Shown: positions 34,862 to 44,011, numbered from the stretch's first letter. The stretch: 64,000 bases of DNA from Pantanalinema rosaneae (GCF_050753385.1 NZ_JBLZFZ010000012.1:62001-126000); one strand, 5' to 3'. Translations and numbers: made by a program. The notes: generated by a model not told the origin, from the sequence alone.

Positions 34862-35812
34862 TTAGTGTTTTCTAGCGGTAATAAATTCAGCCAGGGCTTG
34901 CAGCGGCATGGCACGATCGCCAAAGCTAGCCAATTCTGCTTTTGCCTCGTCAACCAGCGTTTGAGCCTGCCGACGAGACTCCTCCAATCCCCAGATACTG
35001 GGATAGGTGGCTTTTTGGGCTTGCAAATCTTTGCCTGCCGTTTTACCCAGTTCTTCCTGAGTTGCTGTGATATCTAGAATGTCGTCAATGATTTGGAAGG
35101 CGAGTCCAATATTCTGGGCATAGCGAGAGAGCTGCTGAAGTTCGGCATCCGATCCTCCTGCCAACAAGCCACCTGAAACCACAGATGCTTCCAGGAGTGC
35201 TGCCGTTTTATGGTTATGGATAAAGTTCAGCGTTTCGAGGGACACATCGGGTTTACCCTCACATTCTAAGTCCACCACTTGTCCACCCACCAAGCCAGCC
35301 GCACCGACTGCCCGCCCTAACATCGCAACAACGCGCAACACCCGATCGGCAGGAACGTTTTGCGTGGCAACCGCGACATGCTCAAAGGAATACGCGAGTA
35401 ACCCATCTCCCGCCAGAATTGCCACATCCTCACCGTAGACCTTGTGGTTAGTGAGTTTGCCGCGCCGATAATCATCGTTATCCATGGCTGGCAGATCATC
35501 GTGAATCAGCGACATGGTGTGAATCATCTCTAAGGCACAGGCAGTGGGCATTGCCATCGCGATCGTGCCCCCAATCAACTCACAGCTTGCCAGACACAAA
35601 ATCGGTCGTAGGCGCTTGCCTCCAGCCATGAGGGAATAGCGCATGGCTTCATAAATTTTCTCTGGGTAGACAATCGGCAGGGAGCGATCGAGTGCCGCTT
35701 CAACCTGAACTTGCCGTTCTTTCAAGTAAGCCGATAGGTCAAAATGAGCTTCTGTCTGGAATGATGTGCCAGTGTCCGTCAATACCATTCCCGTATCTCT
35801 CCCAGTAATCAT
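34862..35812 (-). CDS. crtE: Geranylgeranyl diphosphate synthase
   Basis: This is a 316-residue all-helical prenyltransferase that makes GGPP for carotenoids, chlorophyll phytol and quinones. The first aspartate-rich motif is DDLPAMDNDD (near 99-108), and the second is FQIIDDILDIT (near 246). GGKRLRP at about 70 binds the diphosphate. Length and motifs fit the short-chain type III-like bacterial GGPP synthases. Starts at 35812 and 35788 (MVLTDTG, with GGGAGA 7 bases upstream) are both possible. It is downstream of folD and upstream of the PAP2-like gene on the same strand. Confidence 0.93.
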   Translation of the reverse strand: MITGRDTGMVLTDTGTSFQTEAHFDLSAYLKERQVQVEAALDRSLPIVYPEKIYEAMRYSLMAGGKRLRPILCLASCELIGGTIAMAMPTACALEMIHTMSLIHDDLPAMDNDDYRRGKLTNHKVYGEDVAILAGDGLLAYSFEHVAVATQNVPADRVLRVVAMLGRAVGAAGLVGGQVVDLECEGKPDVSLETLNFIHNHKTAALLEASVVSGGLLAGGSDAELQQLSRYAQNIGLAFQIIDDILDITATQEELGKTAGKDLQAQKATYPSIWGLEESRRQAQTLVDEAKAELASFGDRAMPLQALAEFITARKH

Positions 35813-36076
35813 CGCTTATCTCTCAACCACACTAAAAAAATCTCCCAAATGCCTGATATTGGCAATTCCCCCGGATGTACGGTGAGAAAATGGGGCTTCA
35901 GTCGTCGGCAGCAAAAATTGTCCCTGCAAGAAGTCTACTAGACTTCCTGCCCTGGTAGTGCTGTCACCTGATGATTTTGTTTGTAGAGGCACAGCGATTA
36001 ACCAGGGGAGATGCTTGAAGGCATCGGCTTTGGTAGCTGCTTGCGAGAAATAGTCAAAAAGATGCGATCGCGGCAT

Positions 36077-36949
36077 CTAGCCGAACTGCTGACAACTCCA
36101 AACGGTGTTTTGCATTAGCATGGCAACGGTCATGGGCCCAACACCACCCGGTACAGGAGTCAAAAATCCAGCCACAGGTTGAACGGAAGCAAAATCCACA
36201 TCTCCGACTAAACGGGATTTGCCACTGTCATCGGTAATCCGATTAATGCCGACATCCATCACAATGGCTCCTGGCTTAACCATATCTCCTGTAATCAAAC
36301 CAGGGCGACCGATCGCCGTCACCAGAATATCGGCACTCCGAGCGATCGCTGCCAGATCCGGTGTTTTAGAGTGGGCGATCGTCACAGTGGCATCGGCTTC
36401 CAGCAACATCAATGCCATGGGTTTACCGACTAAAATACTCCGTCCAATCACCACAGCGTGCTTCCCTTTCGGATCCAGGTCGTATGCCTGCAATAGACGC
36501 ATGACTCCAGCAGGGGTACAACTGCGTAGACCCAATTCGCCCCGGACTAACCGCCCCAGGCTGACGGGATGTAAGCCATCGGCATCTTTATTGGGGTGAA
36601 TGCGATTCAGTAATGCCACCGAATCTAAGTGATCGGGTAAGGGTAGTTGAATTAAAATGCCATCCACCCGATCGTCCTGATTGAGGGCATCAATGATTTG
36701 CTCTAATTCGGTTTGGGTGGCGGTAGCGGGTAAATGTTGCCCAAAGGAGGCGATGCCAATATGGCTACAGGCTTTTTCCTTGTTGCGGACATAGGCCGCA
36801 CTGGCAGGATTGTCGCCGACCATCAATACGGCTAATCCCGGTGGACGACCCTTTTGGGCTTGCAAGGTCTGAACCTGTTGGGTCAACTCTGCCTGAATCT
36901 GTTGAGCCAGGGCTTTTCCATCAATTAGTTGTGCGGTTGAGGCAGACAT
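36077..36949 (-). CDS. folD: Methylenetetrahydrofolate dehydrogenase/cyclohydrolase FolD
   Basis: This is a 290-residue bifunctional enzyme interconverting methylene-, methenyl- and formyl-tetrahydrofolate. The active-site Lys is in YVRNKEKACSHIG (near 51). Other family marks are DGILIQLPLPDHL, PNKDADGLHP, the NADP site GRSILVGKPMALMLL and the C-terminal GGVGPMTVAMLMQNT. The ATG at 36949 (MSASTAQLIDGKAL) fits the family; an upstream TTG at 36967 is less likely. A 264-base spacer without a convincing gene separates it from crtE. Confidence 0.96.
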   Translation of the reverse strand: MSASTAQLIDGKALAQQIQAELTQQVQTLQAQKGRPPGLAVLMVGDNPASAAYVRNKEKACSHIGIASFGQHLPATATQTELEQIIDALNQDDRVDGILIQLPLPDHLDSVALLNRIHPNKDADGLHPVSLGRLVRGELGLRSCTPAGVMRLLQAYDLDPKGKHAVVIGRSILVGKPMALMLLEADATVTIAHSKTPDLAAIARSADILVTAIGRPGLITGDMVKPGAIVMDVGINRITDDSGKSRLVGDVDFASVQPVAGFLTPVPGGVGPMTVAMLMQNTVWSCQQFG

Positions 36950-37116
36950 GGGTAATTCGCCAATCAAATATCTCTAGCGATCGCAGGTGCAATGGCATTA
37001 CGATCGTCCAACCCAAATTCTGCCATTGATAGCCGCAGATGTCCTCTGAAATTGCCGGATCTTGGCTCATGATTGCCTGACAACCTGGCATTTCTGATTA
37101 GGCAGATCGGCTGACT

Positions 37117-37130
37117 TTGTGTTAACACAA
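37117..37130. promoter_or_regulatory. Perfect 14-base palindrome, candidate operator
   Basis: TTGTGTTAACACAA is a perfect dyad located 41 bases upstream of the lipoprotein gene at 37172, in the spacer divergent from folD. Its size and symmetry fit a dimeric repressor or activator site. No matching regulator gene is nearby. Confidence 0.35.
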
Positions 37131-37171
37131 CGATAGTTTTCTATCACAGCGCTCAGTTAGCTGGTTTTGCG

Positions 37172-37591
37172 ATGAACTTCCAGACCATTGCTCACGCGAT
37201 CGTTCCCTTCAGAAGCCTCATTAGTTTGCGGCTGGCTTTCGTCGGTTTACTCATTGGCTGCATGGGCTGTCAACCTATCGCTAGCTCTTCCGACTCGGCT
37301 CTGCTACCCAAATTTACAGCGAATACCGTCAGTATTCGGGAGTTATCTCGCCCAACTCAAGCGAGTCCGACGGTCTACCTCAAAGGCACTGTGAAAAACC
37401 GCGCCCCTTTATTGGATGGCACCGTGTATGAACTAACGGATGATACTGGCAGCATTTGGGTCTTAGCAAAAACCGCCATTCCTGATGCAGGGGAGGAGGT
37501 GACCATTAAGGGTGTGCTGCGGTATCAAACCATCCAGTGGGAGCAACGGGAGCAGAATGAACTGTATATCGAGCAGCAGGAGCGGTTATAG
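37172..37591 (+). CDS. Small lipoprotein with OB-fold-like domain
   Basis: This is a 139-residue exported protein. The N-terminal hydrophobic segment (LRLAFVGLLIGCMGC) ends in a lipobox-like LIGC/MGC, suggesting lipid attachment at a Cys near 33. The rest (about 60-139) has the strand pattern of an OB fold (VYLKGTVKNRAPLL, YELTDDTGSIWVLAKT, EEVTIKGVLRY), similar to short YgiW/BOF-like or nucleic-acid-binding OB domains. Function unknown. A perfect palindrome lies just upstream. Confidence 0.65.
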   Translation: MNFQTIAHAIVPFRSLISLRLAFVGLLIGCMGCQPIASSSDSALLPKFTANTVSIRELSRPTQASPTVYLKGTVKNRAPLLDGTVYELTDDTGSIWVLAKTAIPDAGEEVTIKGVLRYQTIQWEQREQNELYIEQQERL

Positions 37592-37605
37592 AGGAGCAGA
37601 TTAAA

Positions 37606-37639
37606 GATAGGAGAGATGGGGAGATCGAGAGGCGGAGGA
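37606..37639. repeat. GGAGAGATGGGGAGAT low-complexity tract, intergenic
   Basis: This is a short purine-rich member of the GGGGAGATG family, in the 48-base gap between two convergent genes. It abuts the stop of the hydrolase gene at 37640. Confidence 0.5.
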
Positions 37640-38335
37640 TTAGCTCAGGTATGTTGTCCAGACTGACAGTAAATCCGGTGAGCCATACCAGAGACGATCG
37701 GCACGAGGAGAATGGTTGGCACCTTCCAGAATCAGGTTTTCGGCACCGTTGAGGTGAGCAGCCGCGATCGGGGTAATGCCATCTCCCCAGCAATTGCCTG
37801 TACCACAGGTGAGTTTGTAGCTACTGTAGGCAAGCCAGTTTGCCGGACGACTGCCGTAAATGGTTTTACCTGCCACACAGACATACTGAATATCGGGGTA
37901 AAACGCCCCCGGATAGGTCTGGTTGACAAAATCGAGGTTCTTGCGAGTCCAGCGCTCCAGGCTAGTGTGGGGGGTGCCCAAAGTAATTAAGGTTGCCACA
38001 TGGGAACGGGCATGCCACAAACACTCCTGCCCATCCCTGGGATGAATACAGTAAGGTTGCTCCCCTAAATAAATCCGGGCTAACCAGCCGCCAGCCGAGT
38101 GACCAATTAAATTAATTTTGTCGCTCCCCTGTTGCTGTAAGAACTGCCGGACGGAGGCATCGATTTGGTGCAGGATCGGGGTCATCGATCGCCCGCCTAA
38201 CGTTGGGAGCCAATCCTGCCAGCGCAAGGGTACGGTGATCGCTGGAATGCCTTGAGCTTGTAGCGCCTGTTCTAGATCTTTGTAGTCGATCGCACCTGCC
38301 AGGTATCCCGGCAAAATTACAGTTGGTAACACCAT
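37640..38335 (-). CDS. Lipase-like alpha/beta hydrolase
   Basis: This is a 231-residue alpha/beta hydrolase. The nucleophile elbow is GHSAGGW (Ser near 99) within INLIGHSAGGWLARIY, and a catalytic His is likely in EGANHSPRADRLWYG near 210. The N-terminus VLPTVILPGYLAGA supplies the HG-like oxyanion loop. It resembles triacylglycerol-lipase or PGAP1-like proteins found in cyanobacteria and plants. No signal peptide is present, so a cytoplasmic or membrane-peripheral esterase is likely. The substrate is unknown. Confidence 0.8.
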   Translation of the reverse strand: MVLPTVILPGYLAGAIDYKDLEQALQAQGIPAITVPLRWQDWLPTLGGRSMTPILHQIDASVRQFLQQQGSDKINLIGHSAGGWLARIYLGEQPYCIHPRDGQECLWHARSHVATLITLGTPHTSLERWTRKNLDFVNQTYPGAFYPDIQYVCVAGKTIYGSRPANWLAYSSYKLTCGTGNCWGDGITPIAAAHLNGAENLILEGANHSPRADRLWYGSPDLLSVWTTYLS

Positions 38336-38414
38336 AGCCCCAAATTAGTGACGAATTATAAAGTTATTCATCCACTCTAGAATCTAGAATGGCAAATTCG
38401 GGGGAAATGAATTA

Positions 38415-39197
38415 GTGACCAGCACAACGGCTTACGGCACACTTTATGGCATTAGTGTGGGACCTGGCGACCCGGAACTCCTGACGGTCAAAGGGTTACG
38501 GCTACTTCAGCAAGCCCCGATCGTGGCATTTCCGGCGGGGGTACGCGGCAAACCGGGATTTGCGGAACAGGCGATCGCCCAGTGGCTACAACCGAATCAA
38601 ATCCAACTACCTCTGACGTTTCCCTATGTGCAGGATACGGAAGTTTTGCGGGCAGCATGGCAACTCGCGGCTGACCAAATTTGGTCTTATCTGGCGCAGG
38701 GGCAGGATGTCGCCTTTGCTTCCGAGGGGGATGTCAGTTTCTACAGTACGTTTACCTACCTGGCGCAAACATTGCAACAAAGTCATCCCCAAGTATCAAT
38801 TCAAGCGATTCCTGGTGTATGTTCGCCCTTAGCCAGTGCGGCAGCGTTAGGCATTCCCCTCACCTTTCGGCAACAACGCTTAGTCGTACTCCCGGCTTTA
38901 TACACGGTTACGGAATTGGAAACGGTATTGCCGTGGGCAGATGTAGTGGTATTAATGAAAGTGAGTTCCGTCTATGCCCAAGTCTGGAAGTTGTTACAGC
39001 AATACGACCTGTTACCGCATAGTTACGCGATCGCCTGGGCAACGCTACCGCAACAACGCATCTATACGCACCTGCAAACTCAACCAGATTTAGAACTCCC
39101 TTACTTTTCGTTACTGATTGTTCAGGTTACTGCCAAGGCGCAGGCATCAGGTGTGCTGACAAAACCAATGATTGATTCAGCTGAATCCGACTTTTAG
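38415..39197 (+). CDS. cobI: Precorrin-2 C20-methyltransferase
   Basis: This is a 260-residue SAM-dependent tetrapyrrole methylase of cobalamin synthesis. The N-terminal GTLYGISVGPGDPELLTVKG (quoted from its first 20 residues) is the family signature. FASEGDVSFYSTF near 97 and the PGVCSPLASAAALGIPL stretch match C20-methylases rather than CobJ, CobM or uroporphyrinogen methylases. It starts at a GTG (38415) with GGGGGA 10 bases upstream. No B12 riboswitch was recognised and no other cob gene is adjacent. Confidence 0.9.
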   Translation: MTSTTAYGTLYGISVGPGDPELLTVKGLRLLQQAPIVAFPAGVRGKPGFAEQAIAQWLQPNQIQLPLTFPYVQDTEVLRAAWQLAADQIWSYLAQGQDVAFASEGDVSFYSTFTYLAQTLQQSHPQVSIQAIPGVCSPLASAAALGIPLTFRQQRLVVLPALYTVTELETVLPWADVVVLMKVSSVYAQVWKLLQQYDLLPHSYAIAWATLPQQRIYTHLQTQPDLELPYFSLLIVQVTAKAQASGVLTKPMIDSAESDF

Positions 39198-39451
39198 CTG
39201 ACTAATGGCTTCAAAGGGCTCCAAATCAGATTAGATGCTGTAGTTGTTTCTGGATCGGGTGCGATCGCCGGATTCAGATCCCAGTCACCAAACTGCACCT
39301 GCTATCTTAGGCAGTGGAATCGTTGCTCAATCGGCAACTTTTTTCTCTCCCCGACTGTCTCAACCATTCAGACCCGAATGATCTCCAGTCACCCAATCTT
39401 CTGAGCCTGAGTCTATCGTCCCTCTCACTCCATTGCTTATTTGATCTGGCT

Positions 39452-40579
39452 ATGTCTGACTTCCTTCCACCCGATTCCTTAATTCCCCCATCCCGGCAGG
39501 ACAGTTTAGGCACGATCCTGCATTCCATTCGGCAACCGACCACGATCGCGTTAGTGGCTTCCCTCGGGGTGCATGGCTTGTTCCTCGCAGGCTTACCATT
39601 TCTATCGTCGGTGCAATCGAAACAGCCGCAAGAACAAGAAACGGTGCAACTGATTGAACTGAGCCCAGCCGAACAAAGTCGGTTGCCATCTGCGGCGCTG
39701 AGTCAGGCGTTTCCCGCCCCAATGGTGACACCCCAAACACCGACCTCTCAGGCGGTACCCAACCCTGCAACTCAAACAGACACAGAGGATGCTCCGCTCT
39801 ATGACTTTCCCCTGATACCGCCGCCTCCAGTCGTGAACTATCCGCCTGAGTTAGCGGCTCCATTGCCAGCCAGACGGGCACCCTTAACGTTTCAGGATAT
39901 CCCCGCTTTAAAGAAATCCCAACCGGCTGAGCAGCCTGAACCTGAAAAAACAGCGGCAGCAGAAGCAGAAACCGTTCCTCCCCAGCCGGAGCAAACCGAA
40001 CCACAGCCAGCCCCTTCGGCGGCGGATTTGCAGTCTGAGGATCTAACGCGATCGACGAGACGCAGACTTGATGCGGCAACGGTGGCTCGTATTCAACAGG
40101 AGGAAAAGCAGGAGCAAGCGGCGGCGCAACAGCAAGCCTATTTGCAGGAGATGTATGGCACGTTTAATGCGGGAGATGCCAGTCTGGAAGCCTATAAAAA
40201 GAATATGGAGAGCTTAACGGATAGTGCCAAAAACCTGTCAGGTAAGCTGGATTGGCAACTGCCGGACAAGGAAGAGAAGCAACAAATGGAAGCGGAAATT
40301 GCCAAGCTCTACCCATCCGAAGCCTGTTCCTTTAAGCCGAAGGCGGCTGAAGTGCAGGTGGCAGCGATCGTGCAACCAGACGGTAAACTCGCGGGTGACA
40401 AGCCCTATCTGGTGCTTTCTTCTGGCTACAAAGGGTTGGATAAAGTTGCCCTGGAGTATATTGCCAAAAAAGAGTTTAAGTCAGAGAAAGACGTGCAATT
40501 TTTACTGTTTAAGCTGCCCTTCCCAGCGGCAGAAGCCGTTTGTCCCCCTGTTGCCGCAGAGAGTAAACCCGCTTCTTAA
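39452..40579 (+). CDS. TonB-like energy-transducer protein
   Basis: This is a 375-residue protein with the TonB layout: a short cytoplasmic N-terminus, one transmembrane helix (TTIALVASLGVHGLFLAGL near 32-50), and a long Pro/Glu/Gln-rich periplasmic region (about 60-205). A helical segment follows, and then a C-terminal domain with AAIVQPDGKL and YLVLSSGYKGLDKVALEYI, which resembles TonB C-terminal domains. The ATG at 39452 (MSDFLPPD) is chosen because the upstream frame from 39314 is Ser/Leu-rich and unconserved. No exbB/exbD is adjacent. In cyanobacteria such proteins may drive outer-membrane iron transporters. The assignment is by architecture. Confidence 0.65.
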   Translation: MSDFLPPDSLIPPSRQDSLGTILHSIRQPTTIALVASLGVHGLFLAGLPFLSSVQSKQPQEQETVQLIELSPAEQSRLPSAALSQAFPAPMVTPQTPTSQAVPNPATQTDTEDAPLYDFPLIPPPPVVNYPPELAAPLPARRAPLTFQDIPALKKSQPAEQPEPEKTAAAEAETVPPQPEQTEPQPAPSAADLQSEDLTRSTRRRLDAATVARIQQEEKQEQAAAQQQAYLQEMYGTFNAGDASLEAYKKNMESLTDSAKNLSGKLDWQLPDKEEKQQMEAEIAKLYPSEACSFKPKAAEVQVAAIVQPDGKLAGDKPYLVLSSGYKGLDKVALEYIAKKEFKSEKDVQFLLFKLPFPAAEAVCPPVAAESKPAS

Positions 40580-40641
40580 CAGATTTAGCACTGCCTCTGT
40601 TGAGTAAACCCACACTGTAACGGCTCCAAATATCGCTGGTA

Positions 40642-40664
40642 AGGGAGCAAAATTGTTCCTATTA
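40642..40664. repeat. AGGGAGCAAAATTG imperfect palindrome, copy 5
   Basis: GGAGCAAAATTGTTCC at 40644-40659 is a palindrome with a single mismatched pair. It lies 72 bases upstream of the histidine kinase ATG at 40736. It is the cleanest dyad of the family besides the copy at 8971. Confidence 0.45.
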
Positions 40665-40735
40665 CGTGGAGTTATGGGCAATCTAGCTAGAGTCCTCAGC
40701 GAAAGCCCCTCTAGCTAACACTGTAACCGTGCACC

Positions 40736-42919
40736 ATGACTAAGACTGCGGCTAGCAAACGTGTGTTTCCCTTACAGCTAGTGCTGATTACCCCCTTTGT
40801 GCTACAAATTTTTGGCGCTGTCGCTTTAGTAGGCTACCTTTCATTCCGGAATGGACAGAAGGCGGTGAATGATTTAGCCAATCAACTTATGCAGCGTACC
40901 AGCAATACGGTTGATCAACATCTTGATGCCTATTTATCCACTCCCCATAAGCTGAGCCAGATGAATGCCGAAGCCATTCGGATGGGGGTGTTAGATGTTC
41001 ACAATCGCCAAGTGGCGGGTCAATACTTTTGGCAGCAAATGCAGGCGTATGATGTCACCTTTATTGGATATGGTCTCACAAATGGCAATGGGGTTGGAGC
41101 CATTCGGTATGATGGCAAAACGCTCACGATCGACGATTGGCAAAACCAACCACTGAAAAATGCTATCACCTATGCCACAAGCCCCCAGGGGGAGCGGACG
41201 AGGATTGTAGGGGTGTATGATTACAACCACTTCAAAGAAAGTTGGTATGCCGATCCCTTAAAAGCCAATCAACCAATTTGGGGTAAGGTGTATGTTTGGA
41301 ATTCTCCCTATGGGCCGTATATCAGTGCCTCAGCCGGTCGCCCGATCTACAGCTCCCAAAACCAGTTGCTCGGGGTAGTAGGTACGGATATTCATCTTTT
41401 GAAGTTGAGTGACTACTTACGCCAACTGACAGCCAGCACTTCAGGGCAAATTTTTGTCATTGATCGAGATGGCCTGTTAATTGCCAATTCGGCCGCTAGC
41501 GAACCATTTATTCTAGTCGGTGACGAAATTCAGCGATTACCAGCTACTAATAGTCCTGATCCAGAGTTGCAAGGAATTGCGAAACAACTCCATCAACACT
41601 TTCAGCAGTTCCAAACCATTACTGAACCCCAAGCCTTGCAAGTGAAGTGGCGGGGAGAACCCTATTTTGCTCAAGTCACCCCCTGGCGAGATCAGTATGG
41701 CTTAGATTGGTTGGTGGTTGTGAGTGTGCCGGAACAGGCATTTATGTCCCAAATTAACGACAACACCCGCACAACGATTTTCCTCTGTCTCGCCGCTTTA
41801 GGGGTGGCTACCTTAATGGGGTGGTTTACCTCACGGTGGATTACTCGCTCCATTCTGCACCTGAATCAAGCCAGTCAAGCGATCGCGGCAGGTAATCTAG
41901 ATGAAACGGTTGCCAATAGCCAGATTCAGGAGTTGAATACCCTGGCGGATTCCTTTAATCACATGGCGGGGCAATTGCGGGAGTCGTTTATTGCGTTGGA
42001 AACGAGCAACTCTGAGTTAGAAGATCGGGTGGAACAACGAACGATCGCCCTCAAGACCGCTTTAACTGAACTGCATCAAACCCAAGCCCAGGTGATCCAA
42101 AGCGAAAAAATGTCCAGCTTAGGGCAACTGGTGGCAGGAGTCGCTCACGAAATCAACAATCCCGTCAATTTTATTCATGGCAACCTGCTCCATGTGCAGC
42201 AGTATACGCAGGACTTGTTGAACTTCATTCATCTGTATCAAACCCATTATCCTGACCCCAGACCTGAGATTACCGCCGCCGCCGATGAGATGGATCTGGA
42301 GTTTATGCAAGCCGATCTGCCTAAAACGCTAACTTCAATGAAAATAGGTACCGATCGCATCCGGCAGATTGTGTTGTCGCTGCGTAACTTCTCCCGCATG
42401 GATGAAGCCGAAATTAAGCCGGTGGATATTCATGAAGGTATTGATAGTACCTTGTTGATTCTGCAACATCGGCTGAAAGCCCGCTCAGATCGTCCTGAGA
42501 TCGAGGCGATAAAACACTATGGCACGTTGCCGTTAGTCGAGTGTTATGCCGGACAACTGAATCAGGTGTTTATGAACATTCTCACAAATGCGATCGATGC
42601 CCTGGACGAACACATTGGGCTGCCTGAAACAGCACGTTTAGCCCCACAGATTACGCTCAGCACCACAATGATTGATGTGGAATGGGTACAAATTAGCCTG
42701 GCGGATAATGGCCCTGGGATTCCCAAACCGCTTCAACAACGCATTTTTGATCCCTTTTTCACCACCAAACCGATCGGTAAGGGCACAGGCATGGGCATGT
42801 CCATCAGTTACCAAATTATCACCGAAAAACACGGTGGGAGATTGGAATGTGTTTCCCAACTGGGGGCAGGCACAGAATTTATCATTCAGATCCCTGTCCG
42901 ACGGCAGGCGATCGCTTAA
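40736..42919 (+). CDS. Cache - HAMP - histidine kinase
   Basis: This is a 727-residue membrane sensor kinase. Helix 1 (LVLITPFVLQIFGAVALVGY) is followed by a large extracytoplasmic dCache-type domain (about 40-335, including GVVGTDIHLLKLSDYL and IFVIDRDGLLIANS). Helix 2 is TTIFLCLAALGVATLMGWF. A HAMP domain comes next (365-420), then a coiled coil, HisKA with His471 in GVAHEINNPVNF, and the ATPase domain with NQVFMNILTNAIDAL, DNGPGIP and GTGMGMSI. The HEINNP H-box belongs to the family of HPK4-type kinases common in cyanobacteria. The ligand is unknown. No partner regulator is adjacent. Confidence 0.94.
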   Translation: MTKTAASKRVFPLQLVLITPFVLQIFGAVALVGYLSFRNGQKAVNDLANQLMQRTSNTVDQHLDAYLSTPHKLSQMNAEAIRMGVLDVHNRQVAGQYFWQQMQAYDVTFIGYGLTNGNGVGAIRYDGKTLTIDDWQNQPLKNAITYATSPQGERTRIVGVYDYNHFKESWYADPLKANQPIWGKVYVWNSPYGPYISASAGRPIYSSQNQLLGVVGTDIHLLKLSDYLRQLTASTSGQIFVIDRDGLLIANSAASEPFILVGDEIQRLPATNSPDPELQGIAKQLHQHFQQFQTITEPQALQVKWRGEPYFAQVTPWRDQYGLDWLVVVSVPEQAFMSQINDNTRTTIFLCLAALGVATLMGWFTSRWITRSILHLNQASQAIAAGNLDETVANSQIQELNTLADSFNHMAGQLRESFIALETSNSELEDRVEQRTIALKTALTELHQTQAQVIQSEKMSSLGQLVAGVAHEINNPVNFIHGNLLHVQQYTQDLLNFIHLYQTHYPDPRPEITAAADEMDLEFMQADLPKTLTSMKIGTDRIRQIVLSLRNFSRMDEAEIKPVDIHEGIDSTLLILQHRLKARSDRPEIEAIKHYGTLPLVECYAGQLNQVFMNILTNAIDALDEHIGLPETARLAPQITLSTTMIDVEWVQISLADNGPGIPKPLQQRIFDPFFTTKPIGKGTGMGMSISYQIITEKHGGRLECVSQLGAGTEFIIQIPVRRQAIA

Positions 42920-42924
42920 ATTAA

Positions 42925-43929
42925 TTAGCGTCCCCAGCGAAACACAGCCGCACCCCAGGTGAGCCCTGCTCCAAAGCCAGAGGTGACGATCGTATCCCCA
43001 ACCTTTACCCTACCCTGCCGGACTTCGGCATCCAGGGCTAACGGAATCGAAGCGGCAGAGGTATTGCCATACTGCGCCAGATTACTGATAACTTTTTCGG
43101 CAGGAATTTTCAAGCGATCGGCCACGGCATCCAGAATCCGTTGATTGGCTTGATGCAACAGTAACCAATCCACCTGCTCAACACTTAGATTGGCGCGGAA
43201 GAGAGCTTTTTCAATCACCTCTGGGACTCGCCGTACCGCAAACCGATACACTTCCTGTCCATTCATCGTAATCGGGGTAAAGCGACCCTGCCCGACCTCG
43301 ACTCCCTCTAGCAGCACTTGCGGTTCCGGCTGAAACGCCAGATTTAAATACTTATTCTGAGTGCCATCACTCCGGAGTTCAAACCCAAGTAGCTGATCGC
43401 GATCGTTGGCCTGTAAAACCACTGCCCCAGCACCATCCCCAAACAGGATACAGGTGCGGCGATCGCTCCAATCCACCCAACGCGATAGAACATCAGCCCC
43501 AATCAGCAGAATATTTTGATAGGTACCCGTCTGGATAAACTGTGCCGCTGTCACCAAGCCAAACACAAAACCCGAGCAAGCCGCCGTCAGGTCGAAGGCA
43601 ACCGCCCGGGATGCTCCCAACGCCGCCTGCACCAGACTGGCAGTGCCGAATAGATCATCGGGTGTCGAGGTTGCCAGAATGATTAAATCCAGATCGGTCG
43701 CGGCGATACCTGCCATGGCGATCGCGGCAGCACCGGCCTGAGTTGCCAGGGTCGTTAACGACTCGGTGGAGTTGGCTAACCGCCGACAGCGAATGCCAGT
43801 ACGAGTGGCAATCCATTCATCAGAGGTTTCAACGAGTTGACTGAGTTGCTGGTTGTCGAGCGCAGTAATGGGTGCTGCCGCCCCACTGCCGGTCACTGCA
43901 ATGCCGACTCCGGGTTGTTTCAATGCCAT
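42925..43929 (-). CDS. fabH: Beta-ketoacyl-ACP synthase III
   Basis: This is a 334-residue condensing enzyme that starts fatty acid synthesis from acetyl-CoA and malonyl-ACP. The catalytic triad is visible: Cys118 in DLTAACSGFVFG, the His in LLHQANQRI (near 258), and the Asn in QYGNTSAASIP (near 288). The N-terminal DEWIATRTGIRCRR is typical. It is downstream of plsX on the same strand with a 96-base spacer containing a 10-base inverted repeat. Its stop is only 5 bases from the stop of the convergent histidine kinase gene. Confidence 0.96.
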   Translation of the reverse strand: MALKQPGVGIAVTGSGAAAPITALDNQQLSQLVETSDEWIATRTGIRCRRLANSTESLTTLATQAGAAAIAMAGIAATDLDLIILATSTPDDLFGTASLVQAALGASRAVAFDLTAACSGFVFGLVTAAQFIQTGTYQNILLIGADVLSRWVDWSDRRTCILFGDGAGAVVLQANDRDQLLGFELRSDGTQNKYLNLAFQPEPQVLLEGVEVGQGRFTPITMNGQEVYRFAVRRVPEVIEKALFRANLSVEQVDWLLLHQANQRILDAVADRLKIPAEKVISNLAQYGNTSAASIPLALDAEVRQGRVKVGDTIVTSGFGAGLTWGAAVFRWGR

Positions 43930-43963
43930 GCTCTATCCGTCACGGGGTAATTAATCGGTGGCA

Positions 43964-44011
43964 ATTGGGAATGAACGGGTAATGAGTCACTATCAACTCT
44001 GCATTCCCAAT
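43964..44011 (-). repeat. 10-base inverted repeat in the plsX-fabH spacer
   Basis: ATTGGGAATG (43964-43973) and CATTCCCAAT (44002-44011) are perfect arms with a 28-base loop, between plsX and fabH on the transcribed strand. No T-run follows, so it is more likely an mRNA processing or attenuation structure, or an operator, than a terminator. Confidence 0.45.

Noticed and set aside
35816..36076. Minus-strand frame of 86 codons starting right after the folD stop
   Set aside because: No ribosome-binding site, no recognisable family, and composition like a spacer; it looks like a chance open frame between folD and crtE.
38415..38460. Possible B12 riboswitch before cobI
   Set aside because: The 79-base spacer is too short and shows no B12-box-like sequence.
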